Below, piece after piece: positions 8,793 through 16,955 of a stretch of DNA of 42,865 nt (positions within the stretch are counted from its first letter, which is position 1; every line of letters starts with the position of its first letter). Origin of the DNA: Bryobacterales bacterium (GTDB lineage Bacteria > Acidobacteriota > Terriglobia > Bryobacterales > Bryobacteraceae); NCBI GenBank assembly GCA_003162425.1, contig PMOK01000321.1, positions 2,086 through 44,950 of the forward strand. Direction: 5' to 3'. Position numbers and translations under genes: made by a program. The notes under the pieces are model-generated. The model worked only from the letters and a program-made list of their open reading frames with translations, had not been told where the DNA came from and made no database searches.

Positions 8793-9548
8793 CTAGGCTT
8801 CTTCCTGCATCATCCGCGCGATCTTCGTCACCAAGACTCGCGGACTGAAGCGCACGGATTGCGCAAGAAGCTTATTCATCAGACCGGGGATTACTACCGG
8901 CTTTCCGGCCATTAGTCCGCGATAGCCGGCTTCCGCCACGGTGCGTGCGTCCATCACCTTCATGCGTTTGATTAGCCGCGATTTTTCGAGCTTGGTGCGT
9001 GCCTGGAATCCAGTCGCTGTCGGACCAGGACACAGCGCGGTCACCGTCACGCCGGTTCCTTCCAGCTCATTCCCGATGGCTTCGGAAAAGGAAAGCACGA
9101 AGGCTTTGGTGGCGTAATAAAGCGCCATCAACGGACCCGGCTGGAACGCGGCCGTCGACGCTACATTGAGGATCTTGCCGTTCTTTGCAGCCACCATCGC
9201 GGGCAGGTACAGCTTGGTGAGCACCACCAGCGCCGTCATATTGAGCTGCAGCATCCCCAGCTCGTCGTCCAGCGGGGTCTTGACAAACGGACCGTAGACG
9301 CCATAGCCCGCGTTGTTCACCAGCACATCCACTTTGGGAACTTCCCGATGAATCCCCTCCGCCGCGCCCACCAGCGCTAAGTCTTTCGCGAGTACTTGAA
9401 CTGGCGTTGGCTTCAGCTCGACGGCTATCTCTTCCAGGCGCTCGCGGTTGCGCGCCACCAATACCAGCGCGTAGCCTTGCTCCGCGAAAATTCGCGCCAG
9501 TTCCAGTCCGATTCCGCCCGAAGCACCGGTGATCAACGCGGTCGGCAT
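8793..9548 (-). CDS. Short-chain dehydrogenase/reductase (SDR)
   Basis: This 251-residue classical SDR is an NAD(P)-dependent oxidoreductase. It shows the cofactor motif TGASGGIG (7-14), the stabilising NNAG (78-81), the catalytic Ser131 in NVASTAAF, and the Tyr144/Lys148 pair in YYATK. The PG motif follows at ALCPGPTATGF. The start ATG at 9548 lies 16 bases inside the 3' end of ispF, so translation is probably coupled. Placement at the end of the YacL-ispD-ispF unit does not imply a role in isoprenoid synthesis. The closest general resemblance is to DltE/YqjQ-like dehydrogenases with an uncharacterised substrate. Confidence 0.9.
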   Translation of the reverse strand: MPTALITGASGGIGLELARIFAEQGYALVLVARNRERLEEIAVELKPTPVQVLAKDLALVGAAEGIHREVPKVDVLVNNAGYGVYGPFVKTPLDDELGMLQLNMTALVVLTKLYLPAMVAAKNGKILNVASTAAFQPGPLMALYYATKAFVLSFSEAIGNELEGTGVTVTALCPGPTATGFQARTKLEKSRLIKRMKVMDARTVAEAGYRGLMAGKPVVIPGLMNKLLAQSVRFSPRVLVTKIARMMQEEA

Positions 9549-10033
9549 AGCATTACTATAGCCTGCGCCTCGGCGGAATGGCCTTCGCCCACCGGTCCCA
9601 CTTTCTCAGCCGTTTTGAACTTCACCGAGACCTGGTCAGCCTCAAGATCGAGGGTCTCGGCCAGCTTCTCACGAATCGCGGTTCGAAAATCCTTAAGCTT
9701 GGGGCGCTCAAGAATCACCGTCGAATCCACGTTCACGATGGAATAGCCAATTTCGGCGGCCAAATCTCGAGCGTGCTGGAGAAACTTCAGGCTATCGGCG
9801 CCTTTCCAGCGCGGGTCAGTGTCGGGAAAATGCATTCCGATATCCCCCAGCGCGGCCGCTCCCAACAATGCGTCCGTGATGGCGTGAGAAAGTACGTCGG
9901 CATCGGAGTGTCCTTCCAAGCCGAACTCGGAAGGAATAGTTACGCCGCCCAAAATCAAAGGTCGGCCAACCACGATGCGATGAACGTCCCAACCCTGGCC
10001 CACCCGAAAGTGGCCGGCGCCCAGATCGCTCAA
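9533..10033 (-). CDS. ispF: 2-C-methyl-D-erythritol 2,4-cyclodiphosphate synthase
   Basis: This 166-residue enzyme cyclises CDP-methylerythritol 2-phosphate to MEcPP, releasing CMP, in the MEP isoprenoid pathway. Metal-binding residues are visible: Asp16 and His18 in GWDVHR and His42 in GHSDADVLSH. Other hallmarks are LGDIGMHFPDTDP, IVNVDSTVILERPK and the C-terminal KFKTAEKVGPVGEGHSAEA. The start is TTG at 10033, which shares a TTGA overlap with the ispD stop. Adjacent ispD-ispF is a common arrangement, sometimes fused. No active-site residue is missing. Confidence 0.97.
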   Translation of the reverse strand: MSDLGAGHFRVGQGWDVHRIVVGRPLILGGVTIPSEFGLEGHSDADVLSHAITDALLGAAALGDIGMHFPDTDPRWKGADSLKFLQHARDLAAEIGYSIVNVDSTVILERPKLKDFRTAIREKLAETLDLEADQVSVKFKTAEKVGPVGEGHSAEAQAIVMLCRPR

Positions 10034-10755
10034 GATGATTCCCGAATGGCCATCTCCTCGGCCAGAAATAGCTTGGCGAGATCCATGTCGGAAAGCTTGG
10101 TGATCTTGATATTCCGGTCGCTGCCTGGAACTACGCTGACTTCCACCTGATCCAGCCGCTCCACCAAGCTGGATTCATCGGTACCCGCAAACCCGTCTTC
10201 GCGAGCTTTTGCGAACGCACGCTTCAGTAAATCGAATCGGAAAACCTGAGGAGTCTGCGCCAGCACCAGCCGCTCGCGCGGTATGGTCTGCCGGATTTTG
10301 TTCTTGTGGACCTGTTTCACGGTGTCCACCGGGACAATGCCGACGATGGCACCGCCACATTCAGCCGCTTCGGCGAACACGCTAGAGAGAGTGGAGAGCT
10401 CAATAAATGGCCGCACGGCATCGTGCACGGCCACAAGGTCCGTGTCTTCGCCCAGCGTCGCCAAGGCATGCTCCACGGATTCCTGCCGGCTATCGCCGCC
10501 TTCCACCAACCGCACCGGCTTGCCGAAGTTTTCCTTCCCCAGCAGATCTCTCACCCACTCCATATCTTCAGCGCGCAAAGCCACCACGATTTCTTTCACC
10601 GCCGGCGAGGAAGCGAACTTCCGGATGGTGTGCAGAAGTATGGGCGAGCCGTCCAGCAGCATAAACTGCTTGCGGCTGGTGCCTGCCTTCTCCGGGACAC
10701 TGCGTCCCATTCGGGTTCCGAGACCTGCGGCTGGGAGGATTACAGAAACGTTCAT
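10030..10755 (-). CDS. ispD: 2-C-methyl-D-erythritol 4-phosphate cytidylyltransferase
   Basis: This 241-residue enzyme transfers CMP from CTP to MEP, the third step of the MEP pathway. The nucleotide-binding signature is PAAGLGTRMG at 8-17, with the conserved Lys in SRKQFMLLDG (K29). The substrate-site sequences AVHDAVRPF and DESSLVERL and the C-terminal RNIKITKLSDMDLA are all present. ATG 10755 sits 12 bases downstream of the PIN-TRAM gene stop, and the stop overlaps the ispF start by four bases, so the genes form one operon. Confidence 0.97.
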   Translation of the reverse strand: MNVSVILPAAGLGTRMGRSVPEKAGTSRKQFMLLDGSPILLHTIRKFASSPAVKEIVVALRAEDMEWVRDLLGKENFGKPVRLVEGGDSRQESVEHALATLGEDTDLVAVHDAVRPFIELSTLSSVFAEAAECGGAIVGIVPVDTVKQVHKNKIRQTIPRERLVLAQTPQVFRFDLLKRAFAKAREDGFAGTDESSLVERLDQVEVSVVPGSDRNIKITKLSDMDLAKLFLAEEMAIRESS

Positions 10756-10767
10756 TTCACCACTCTA

Positions 10768-11871
10768 TTAACTGGCTCCGACACCTGAGCCGCGAGCCTC
10801 CGCTGCGTGCGGTCCCGCAGCCTGCTCGCGCGGCGCGCTGCTGTGCCGATCCGAATTACTCTTGTCATGGACGGAGTGCACCCGCTCGTCAAACCTTCCG
10901 AAAATCATTTTGCCGGCGGTGGTCTGCAGCACGCTGGTGACCGCAATATCGATGGTGCGGGAGATCATCTTCTTGGCGTTGTCCACCACCACCATGGTCC
11001 CGTCGTCCAGATATGCCACACCCTGGTTGTACTCTTTGCCTTCCTTCAGGATGAAGACGCGCATGATTTCGCCAGGCAGTACCACCGGTTTTAGCGCATT
11101 GGCCAGCTCGTTAATATTCAAAACTTCAACGCCATGCAGTTGCGCGACTTTGTTCAAGTTGAAATCGTTGGTCACGATCTTGCAGCTGTAAACTTTGGCC
11201 AGCTCGATCAGCTTCATGTCCACTTCGTGAACATTGGGGAAATCGTCTTCCAGAATCTGGATGTTGAGCTGGGTCATCTTCTGCACCCGCTGCAGGACAT
11301 CCAACCCGCGGCGGCCACGATTGCGCTTGAGGGAATCGGCCGAGTCGGCCACCAATTGAAGTTCCCTCAGCACGAATTGCGGGATCACCAGCGTCCCATC
11401 CAGAAAACCGGTCTCCACGATGTCCGCGATCCGGCCATCAATGATGACACTGGTATCCAGGATCTTGAAGGACTGGCTGGAGGTCTGCTCTCCGCCGAAC
11501 AATCCGCCCAGGGCGCCCAGGTTGAGCATCTCGCCCTTGCTGGCGCCTACGGCCAAGCCGACGTAACCCATCCACAGCAGCAACAGGAGCTGTACAAAAG
11601 CGATGGTGGATGAATTACCGGGAAGGGCGCGGCCTAGGATCAGAGAGATCAGATAAGCTCCTATGATGCCAAGAAGCGATCCAAAGGCTGCGCCGAACAG
11701 GCGCTTCAGTGTAGTTTTCCGTACCTGGATTTCGAAGATGACGATCACTATCCCGAAAACGAGGCCGGTGGCTGCTGCGTAATACTCCGGAAGATCGAAT
11801 GGGCGCAAATACCAGGCACACCCTGCCAGCAGCAAGATAAAAAGGACGCGGATGACCAACACGCTGTTCAC
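10768..11871 (-). CDS. YacL-like integral membrane protein with PIN and TRAM domains
   Basis: This protein has four hydrophobic segments in its first 110 residues, then a PIN nuclease-like domain beginning FKILDTSVIIDGRIADIVETGF, with the acidic residues D, E and D of that fold (VLRELQLVADS, KIVTNDFN). A TRAM-type RNA-binding segment (VLPGEIMRVFILKEGKEYNQGVAYLDDGTMVVV) follows, and then a disordered tail. It is the common partner upstream of ispD in several phyla (Bacillus YacL). The longest frame starts at TTG 11916. I prefer GTG 11871 because a GGGGGG Shine-Dalgarno-like run lies eight bases upstream. GTG 11877 is the other option. Its cellular role is not settled; it may act on RNA at the membrane. 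Confidence 0.88.
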   Translation of the reverse strand: MNSVLVIRVLFILLLAGCAWYLRPFDLPEYYAAATGLVFGIVIVIFEIQVRKTTLKRLFGAAFGSLLGIIGAYLISLILGRALPGNSSTIAFVQLLLLLWMGYVGLAVGASKGEMLNLGALGGLFGGEQTSSQSFKILDTSVIIDGRIADIVETGFLDGTLVIPQFVLRELQLVADSADSLKRNRGRRGLDVLQRVQKMTQLNIQILEDDFPNVHEVDMKLIELAKVYSCKIVTNDFNLNKVAQLHGVEVLNINELANALKPVVLPGEIMRVFILKEGKEYNQGVAYLDDGTMVVVDNAKKMISRTIDIAVTSVLQTTAGKMIFGRFDERVHSVHDKSNSDRHSSAPREQAAGPHAAEARGSGVGAS

Positions 11872-11987
11872 TCGCACTACCCCCCACCGAGCGGTTTGTC
11901 TGCTATCGCGCCGCAAGATGAAATTAGGTTACAAATGTGTGCCATTGAGTATAGCACTGATGGGAGGGAAGTTACAGAAGGAAGGAG

Positions 11988-12017
11988 AAAAAAAGGACGC
12001 CCTGCCGGAACGGCGGA
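11988..12017 (-). terminator. Possible intrinsic terminator of the RRM gene
   Basis: Downstream of the RRM stop on the minus strand there is a GC-rich imperfect hairpin (about 11996-12016) followed by seven T residues (complement of 11988-11994). The stem is short, so the call is tentative. The remaining gap to the YacL-like gene shows nothing else. Confidence 0.35.
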
Positions 12018-12030
12018 GCGAAGGGGTGGT

Positions 12031-12447
12031 TTACAGAGCCTTGGCTAATTCTTCCGCGAACGCGCTGGCAGGCCCCTGCGGTCCGTTCTGGTTGCCAGGG
12101 CGCTTATGCTTTCGGCCGCCTCGCTCCCGCCGTGGACCTGGACCGGCTGTAGCTCGATTCACCGGACCGCTCGGTCCGACTCCTGGGCCTTTCGATTTGG
12201 GCGGCTGCGCCTGATTGGCTCGCAACAGCCTGTCCTCGAGTGGTGCGCGATCGAAGCGGCGGATGATTGAATTCATCTCTTCCGCGTTCGGAGTATCGAT
12301 AAACGCGAATCCCTTCGATTCCTGCGTCTCGGGGTTGCGAATCACTTTTACGTCGTCGTATACAAGGTTTTCTGCGTTGAGCCAAGACTTGATGTCGTCT
12401 TTGGTAACCCAGGCAGGCAAATTTCCGAGGAAAACTGTGAAGCTCAT
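12031..12447 (-). CDS. Single-RRM RNA-binding protein
   Basis: This 138-residue protein carries one RNA recognition motif in its first 80 residues. RNP2 is VFLGNLP at 5-11 and RNP1-like KGFAFIDT lies near 45-52, with the usual alpha-beta order. The rest is a basic, Gly/Pro/Arg-rich disordered tail (GPGPRRERGGRKHKRPGNQ) ending in an acidic helix. Bacterial RRM proteins of this type resemble cyanobacterial Rbp proteins, which bind RNA and are often cold-regulated. A minus-strand promoter-like pair lies 74-103 bases upstream of the start. It is an independent transcription unit. Confidence 0.9.
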   Translation of the reverse strand: MSFTVFLGNLPAWVTKDDIKSWLNAENLVYDDVKVIRNPETQESKGFAFIDTPNAEEMNSIIRRFDRAPLEDRLLRANQAQPPKSKGPGVGPSGPVNRATAGPGPRRERGGRKHKRPGNQNGPQGPASAFAEELAKAL

Positions 12448-12520
12448 TCTGGCGCGTCGTTACTCCGTTTTTGGGGATTTGGCAAGACCGCTTCCCGGAT
12501 GCGATCCACGAAGCTACTTT

Positions 12521-12550
12521 ATCGTATCACACGAAATGGCAATCGGTAAA
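12521..12550 (-). promoter_or_regulatory. Candidate sigma70-type promoter for the RRM gene
   Basis: On the minus strand, TTTACC (complement of 12545-12550) and TACGAT (complement of 12521-12526) are 18 bases apart and precede the RRM gene by about 75 bases. The match is moderate. The rest of the 182-base gap to the thioredoxin gene shows nothing further. Confidence 0.4.
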
Positions 12551-12629
12551 CAGAAAGTTTTGCGTAACCTGATGTTTACGAAGGAGAATCAGTAGTAATG
12601 GCCCGGTGACCCGTTTCAGGACCTGCGGC

Positions 12630-14750
12630 CTATAGCCCTCCCTCGGCCTTCTTTACCGACTCCAAGCGCTGGATCATGTCATCCATCCAATCCGTTGGCC
12701 CTCCGAACCCGATCTGCGTCCAACGCCATGTACCTCGCGGATCCACTACCCAGTTTTGCGGTATGCCGACGGTATTCAGCACGTTCCGCACCAGATTGTA
12801 CGCGGGCAATACCGGGAACTTGTAGCCCTTCTCTTTCAGGAACGGTTCCACCAGCCCGAGGTCTTCGTCCACGTTGAAGCTGAGGATTTGAAAATCCGTG
12901 CGATCTTTCATCTTCTCGTACAATTTTTCAAGTTGCGGGAGTTCGGCATTGCAGGGCCCGCACCAGGTGGCCCAAATGTTAATCAGGATCGACTTCCCTT
13001 CCAGTCTTTTGAGCGTCCAGCTTTGACCCGAAAGGTCGGCCAGTTCGAACGCGGGCAACTGCTGCTTCGGTTTCTCCCATCGCGCCTCGCCGGCTTCCTG
13101 AACCTTGTCGACCGAAGGCCTGCTAAAAGCAGCCCACGCACTCTCCGTGCCACCCATTTCCTTCCACAACGCACGAGCTTCGTCCGCGAGATCGTCCTCG
13201 GTTTTGCCGCGCCAGGGCTGAGGCGGCGACGTAAGAGTTTGGAATGCAAGGAGATAATACGCCAGGCCGTCCGCTTTGCGATTATCGAGTACGGCCAGAA
13301 GCGCGCGATTCCGCCAATAGTCGGATTCGAATGACTTAATTGCGGGGGGCGGCCCTTCTATTGAGGACCGCAATGATTGCACCTCTTCGAGCTGGCCTGC
13401 TATCCGCGCCGCGTGAAGAAATCGACGAGCGTCAATCTGTCGCCCCTCGATTCTGTCCTTTTCCGCCTCTTCCTGTTCCGTCGCGGAGAGGTTGTCGTCA
13501 GCCTGCCGAGCTCCCTCCTCGGCTTCCAGCGATTGCGCCTTGCGCAACAGTTCTACCGCGCGCTTCAATTGCCACTTGTGGTCGAGTAGAAAATCGGACG
13601 CCCCGAGATAAACATAAGACATCGGCCGGTCATACTCGGCGTTGTATTTCAGGTAGCCATCAAGAACAGCGATTCCGTCCACCTCCGAAATCGAATTGTC
13701 CTTTCTGATCGCCGAAAACCAGGCATCGCCCGCGAAGTAGGCCACTTCTGGAAAATCGCGGATCCAGCCCTTGACCGCCTCCTTGTATGCGTGGTTCCAC
13801 ACGGCCCAGCCCGCTGTGTCCGCGGCCTCCGGCTCTTTGTGTGTTTTCGTCCAGCGGCCATAGAGCATTCTAGGGACGTTGTCCGCGAAAGGAAACTCCC
13901 GGAGAATTCGGTCTTCCAGAGCGGTGACAGTCGCCTCTGGCGCGCCGCTTTGTTTGTACGCCTGCTTAAGAAACGCCACCCACAGGACGTCGGGTTTTGG
14001 ATTGAGGGATTCCAGGCGCTTCAGATCTTCGGCCACCTGCAAGCGCAGCGCAGCATGTTCCTGGGGCGGGCGCGTCCGGAATTCCAGTGCCCACAAAGCT
14101 TCATACTGTTCCAACCGCTCCGGATCGGTTGCTTTGGCCAGGCTCGTGCGCAGTGCAGCAGCCACGCGAACCTGGATTGCCGGGTCTCCGGCCTTTCCAA
14201 GCATCCGCTGCGCCGTTGGATCCCCGGAAGCCGGGCAGATCGAGAAGAAGGCAGTCAGGTATTCGGAAGCCTTCTTTTTGTCCACCGTTTTACCGCTCGA
14301 ATAGATTTGAGCGAGCTCCAGGTTTGGCCAGGCAAAATCGGGAGCCTTGGCTTTCGCCGCTTCGAGCACGCGGATGCTCTCGGGCGTATCAGTGTGGAAT
14401 AGAACAACGCCGGCCAGATACAGGGCCAGGGGATCGTCGGGGTGTTGCTTCGCCTGTTGCTGGAAACGCTCCCGCAGATCCGGGTAGTCGTCAGTGTACC
14501 AGTCGACGAATTCGATCAGCCGCCGGTACGGTTCCAGCTCGCGAGGATATCGGGCAATCAGGCCGTCGAGAACTTCGTATTGGCGGGCGACGCGATCAGC
14601 CCACTTCAGTTTCTCGAGCGCCGGATAGGCGAGCTTTTCTTTCAGCTCTTTTCTGACTTCCGGGCGCGGTTCGCACCCAGGCAAGGACGTTTCGCCGGAG
14701 CAAATTCCGGCCAGCGAAAATACTCCAATCGCAAATACAAATGGGCGCAT
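12630..14750 (-). CDS. Secreted protein with TPR-like helical region and TlpA-type thioredoxin domain (copy 2)
   Basis: This 706-residue protein has a signal peptide (MRPFVFAIGVFSLAGICS) and about 450 residues of helical TPR-like repeats (DDPLALYLAGVVLFHTDTPESIRVL). It ends in a TlpA/ResA-like thioredoxin fold from about residue 565: FELADLSGQSWTLKRLEGKS, the redox site WCGPC with Cys597 and Cys600, and the cis-proline segment VGIPQNWVV. It presumably reduces or oxidises protein thiols in the cell envelope, with the repeats binding a client. It is a tandem duplicate of the next gene, of equal length, and lies 10 bases downstream of it, so the two are co-transcribed. ATG 14750 has an AGGTG site eight bases upstream. 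Confidence 0.9.
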   Translation of the reverse strand: MRPFVFAIGVFSLAGICSGETSLPGCEPRPEVRKELKEKLAYPALEKLKWADRVARQYEVLDGLIARYPRELEPYRRLIEFVDWYTDDYPDLRERFQQQAKQHPDDPLALYLAGVVLFHTDTPESIRVLEAAKAKAPDFAWPNLELAQIYSSGKTVDKKKASEYLTAFFSICPASGDPTAQRMLGKAGDPAIQVRVAAALRTSLAKATDPERLEQYEALWALEFRTRPPQEHAALRLQVAEDLKRLESLNPKPDVLWVAFLKQAYKQSGAPEATVTALEDRILREFPFADNVPRMLYGRWTKTHKEPEAADTAGWAVWNHAYKEAVKGWIRDFPEVAYFAGDAWFSAIRKDNSISEVDGIAVLDGYLKYNAEYDRPMSYVYLGASDFLLDHKWQLKRAVELLRKAQSLEAEEGARQADDNLSATEQEEAEKDRIEGRQIDARRFLHAARIAGQLEEVQSLRSSIEGPPPAIKSFESDYWRNRALLAVLDNRKADGLAYYLLAFQTLTSPPQPWRGKTEDDLADEARALWKEMGGTESAWAAFSRPSVDKVQEAGEARWEKPKQQLPAFELADLSGQSWTLKRLEGKSILINIWATWCGPCNAELPQLEKLYEKMKDRTDFQILSFNVDEDLGLVEPFLKEKGYKFPVLPAYNLVRNVLNTVGIPQNWVVDPRGTWRWTQIGFGGPTDWMDDMIQRLESVKKAEGGL

Positions 14751-14760
14751 GCCAGTGCAC

Positions 14761-16881
14761 CTACAGCCCGCCCTCGCTCTTCTTCACCGACTCCAAGCGC
14801 TGGATCATGTCGCCAACCCAATCCGGTTCTCCACCGAAGCCCAATTGGGTCCAACGCCACGCACCGCGCGGATCCACCACCCAGTTCTGCGGAATACCAT
14901 CCAACAAGTTCAGCACCAGACTATAGGCCGGAAGCACTGGGAACGTGTAGCCTTTCTCCTTCATAAACGGCTCCACCAGGCCCAGGTCTTCATCCACGTT
15001 GAAGGTCAGAATCTGGAAATCAGCTCGGTCCTTTACCGTTTCATAAAGCTTTTCGAGATGCGGTAATTCCGCGTTGCAGGGTCCGCACCAGGTTGCCCAC
15101 AGATTGATCAGTACTGACTTTCCTTCCAGCGTCGTCAACTTCCATGTTTTTCCGGACAGGTCCGCAAGTTCAAACGAAGGAATCGGCTTCTTTGGCTTTT
15201 CCCAGCGGCCCTGAGCCAGTTCAGCAGATTTGGCGGCGGGCGGTTTACTCCAAACACTCCAAGCTACTTCCGTGCCTCCTATGTCCTTCCACAAAAGGCG
15301 CGCCTCATCCGTGAGATTATCCTCCAGAATGCCGTGCCAGGGCGTCGGAGGCGACACGCGAGTCTGCAATGCCAGTTGATAATAGGCCAGTCCATCCGCC
15401 TTGCGATTTTCGAGCACGGCCAGGCGTGCCCGATTCAGCCAGTAGTCGGATTCGCGTGTTCTGGCCTTCGGCGTTGGTCCTTCAATCCAGGCCCGCAGCG
15501 CCTGAGCCTCTCCCGGCTTCCTAGCCATGCGAGCCGCGCGAAGCGTCAAACCCGCCAGGTTTTGCTGTTCGTAAACCACGGACTTTTCGGCGTCCTCCTG
15601 TTTGTCGGGGGCCCGATTGTCGTCGCGGCTCTCCTGCTCGATTTCCTTCGCCAACAGCGGCTGGGCTTTGTGGGTTAATTCCAGCGCGCGCTTGGGCTCC
15701 CACTTGTGTTCTAGCAAATATTCCGCCGCATTTAGGTAGAGATAGGACTGCACTCGCTCATAATCCAGGTTAGTCTTCAGATAGTGGTCCACCATCGCGA
15801 TTCCTTCCTTTTCCGGAATCGTATCGTCGTAGAATATCTCGTAGAACCAAGACTGGCGCGACAGGTCAGTAACTTCGGTGAAATCGCGGATCCAGCCCTT
15901 CAGCGCTTCCTTGTCAACCTGATTGTAAGCGGCCCAGGCTTTAGCGTCCTTCTGGTCCTCCGGCTCCTTATGAGCCTTTTTCCAGCGATCATAGGCAACT
16001 GTGTAGGCGGTTCCTGACGAAGGGAAATTCTTCAAGATCCGATCGTCCAGCGCGGTGAGCGTGACCTCGGAAGCACCGCTCTGCTTGTAGCCTTTCCTCA
16101 ACAGCGCCATCCAATCCGCGTCCGGCTTTGAGTTGAGCGCTTCCAGGCGCTTCAGATCTTCTGAAACCTGCTGGCGCACCGCCGCATGTTCTTGGGGTGG
16201 GTGCGTGCGAAACTCGAGTCCCCATAACGTCGCGTATTGTTTCAGCTCTTCAGGATCCGTTTCCCCGGTCAGCCGCTTTCGAAGATCGGCGGCCACGCGG
16301 CTTTCGAGCGTGCTGTCTCCGACCATGGCAAGCAGCTGGTGCGCTCTTCGATCCGTGGAGCCGGGGCAAGCCGAGAAAAACACCGCCAGGTACTCGGCCG
16401 ATTTTTTCCTGTCCACCCGTTTTCCGCTCGAATAGACATCAGCCAGTTGAAGATTCGGCCAGGCGAAGTCCGGCGCCTTGGCTTTGGCCGCATCCAGCAG
16501 GCGAATGCTTTCCGGCGTGTCGGTGTGGAACAGAACCGCGCCGGCCAGATACAACGCCAGCGGATCATCCGGATGTTGCTTGGCCTGCTCCCGGTAACGC
16601 GCCTGAAGAGCTGGATAATCGTCGGTCTCGTAGTGTACAAAACTGATCAGCCGGCGGTACGGTTCCAGCTCACGCGGATACTTGGCGATCAAATCGTCCA
16701 GAACTTCATGTTGGCGGGCGACTCGATCGACATACTTCAGCTTGTCGAGATCCTGGGACCGGAGCTTTTCCTTGAGCGCCTGCCGGACCTCCGGGCGAGG
16801 TTCGCAGCCAGGTAAAGACGACTGGGCGGAGCAAATCCCGGCCAGCGAAAAAATAACAATCGCGAGTATCGAAGTACGCAC
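14761..16881 (-). CDS. Secreted protein with TPR-like helical region and TlpA-type thioredoxin domain (copy 1)
   Basis: Also 706 residues, this protein has the same layout as its downstream neighbour: signal peptide (MRTSILAIVIFSLAGICS), the mature start SLPGCEPRPEVR shared by both copies, helical repeats, and a thioredoxin domain with WCGPC (Cys599 and Cys602), then GIPQNWVV. Similarity runs along the full length, strongest at the signal peptide and the thioredoxin domain, weaker in the middle (for example TLTALDDRIL against TVTALEDRIL). The start is GTG 16881, chosen because a near-perfect AAGGAGGAA Shine-Dalgarno sequence (complement of 16887-16895) sits five bases upstream. It lies 74 bases downstream of serA. 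Confidence 0.9.
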   Translation of the reverse strand: MRTSILAIVIFSLAGICSAQSSLPGCEPRPEVRQALKEKLRSQDLDKLKYVDRVARQHEVLDDLIAKYPRELEPYRRLISFVHYETDDYPALQARYREQAKQHPDDPLALYLAGAVLFHTDTPESIRLLDAAKAKAPDFAWPNLQLADVYSSGKRVDRKKSAEYLAVFFSACPGSTDRRAHQLLAMVGDSTLESRVAADLRKRLTGETDPEELKQYATLWGLEFRTHPPQEHAAVRQQVSEDLKRLEALNSKPDADWMALLRKGYKQSGASEVTLTALDDRILKNFPSSGTAYTVAYDRWKKAHKEPEDQKDAKAWAAYNQVDKEALKGWIRDFTEVTDLSRQSWFYEIFYDDTIPEKEGIAMVDHYLKTNLDYERVQSYLYLNAAEYLLEHKWEPKRALELTHKAQPLLAKEIEQESRDDNRAPDKQEDAEKSVVYEQQNLAGLTLRAARMARKPGEAQALRAWIEGPTPKARTRESDYWLNRARLAVLENRKADGLAYYQLALQTRVSPPTPWHGILEDNLTDEARLLWKDIGGTEVAWSVWSKPPAAKSAELAQGRWEKPKKPIPSFELADLSGKTWKLTTLEGKSVLINLWATWCGPCNAELPHLEKLYETVKDRADFQILTFNVDEDLGLVEPFMKEKGYTFPVLPAYSLVLNLLDGIPQNWVVDPRGAWRWTQLGFGGEPDWVGDMIQRLESVKKSEGGL

Positions 16882-16922
16882 GGAAGTTCCTCCTTAGATA
16901 CGGAACCTTGGTTCGTATTTTA

Positions 16923-16948
16923 CTCCCAATTTGGACGTATTTTGGGAG
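16923..16948 (-). terminator. Weak hairpin after serA
   Basis: CTCCCAA and TTGGGAG form a seven-base-pair stem in the 74-base gap after serA on the minus strand, followed by TAAAAT. With no proper T-run it may attenuate rather than stop transcription into the thioredoxin pair. Confidence 0.3.
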
Positions 16949-16955
16949 AGGATGG

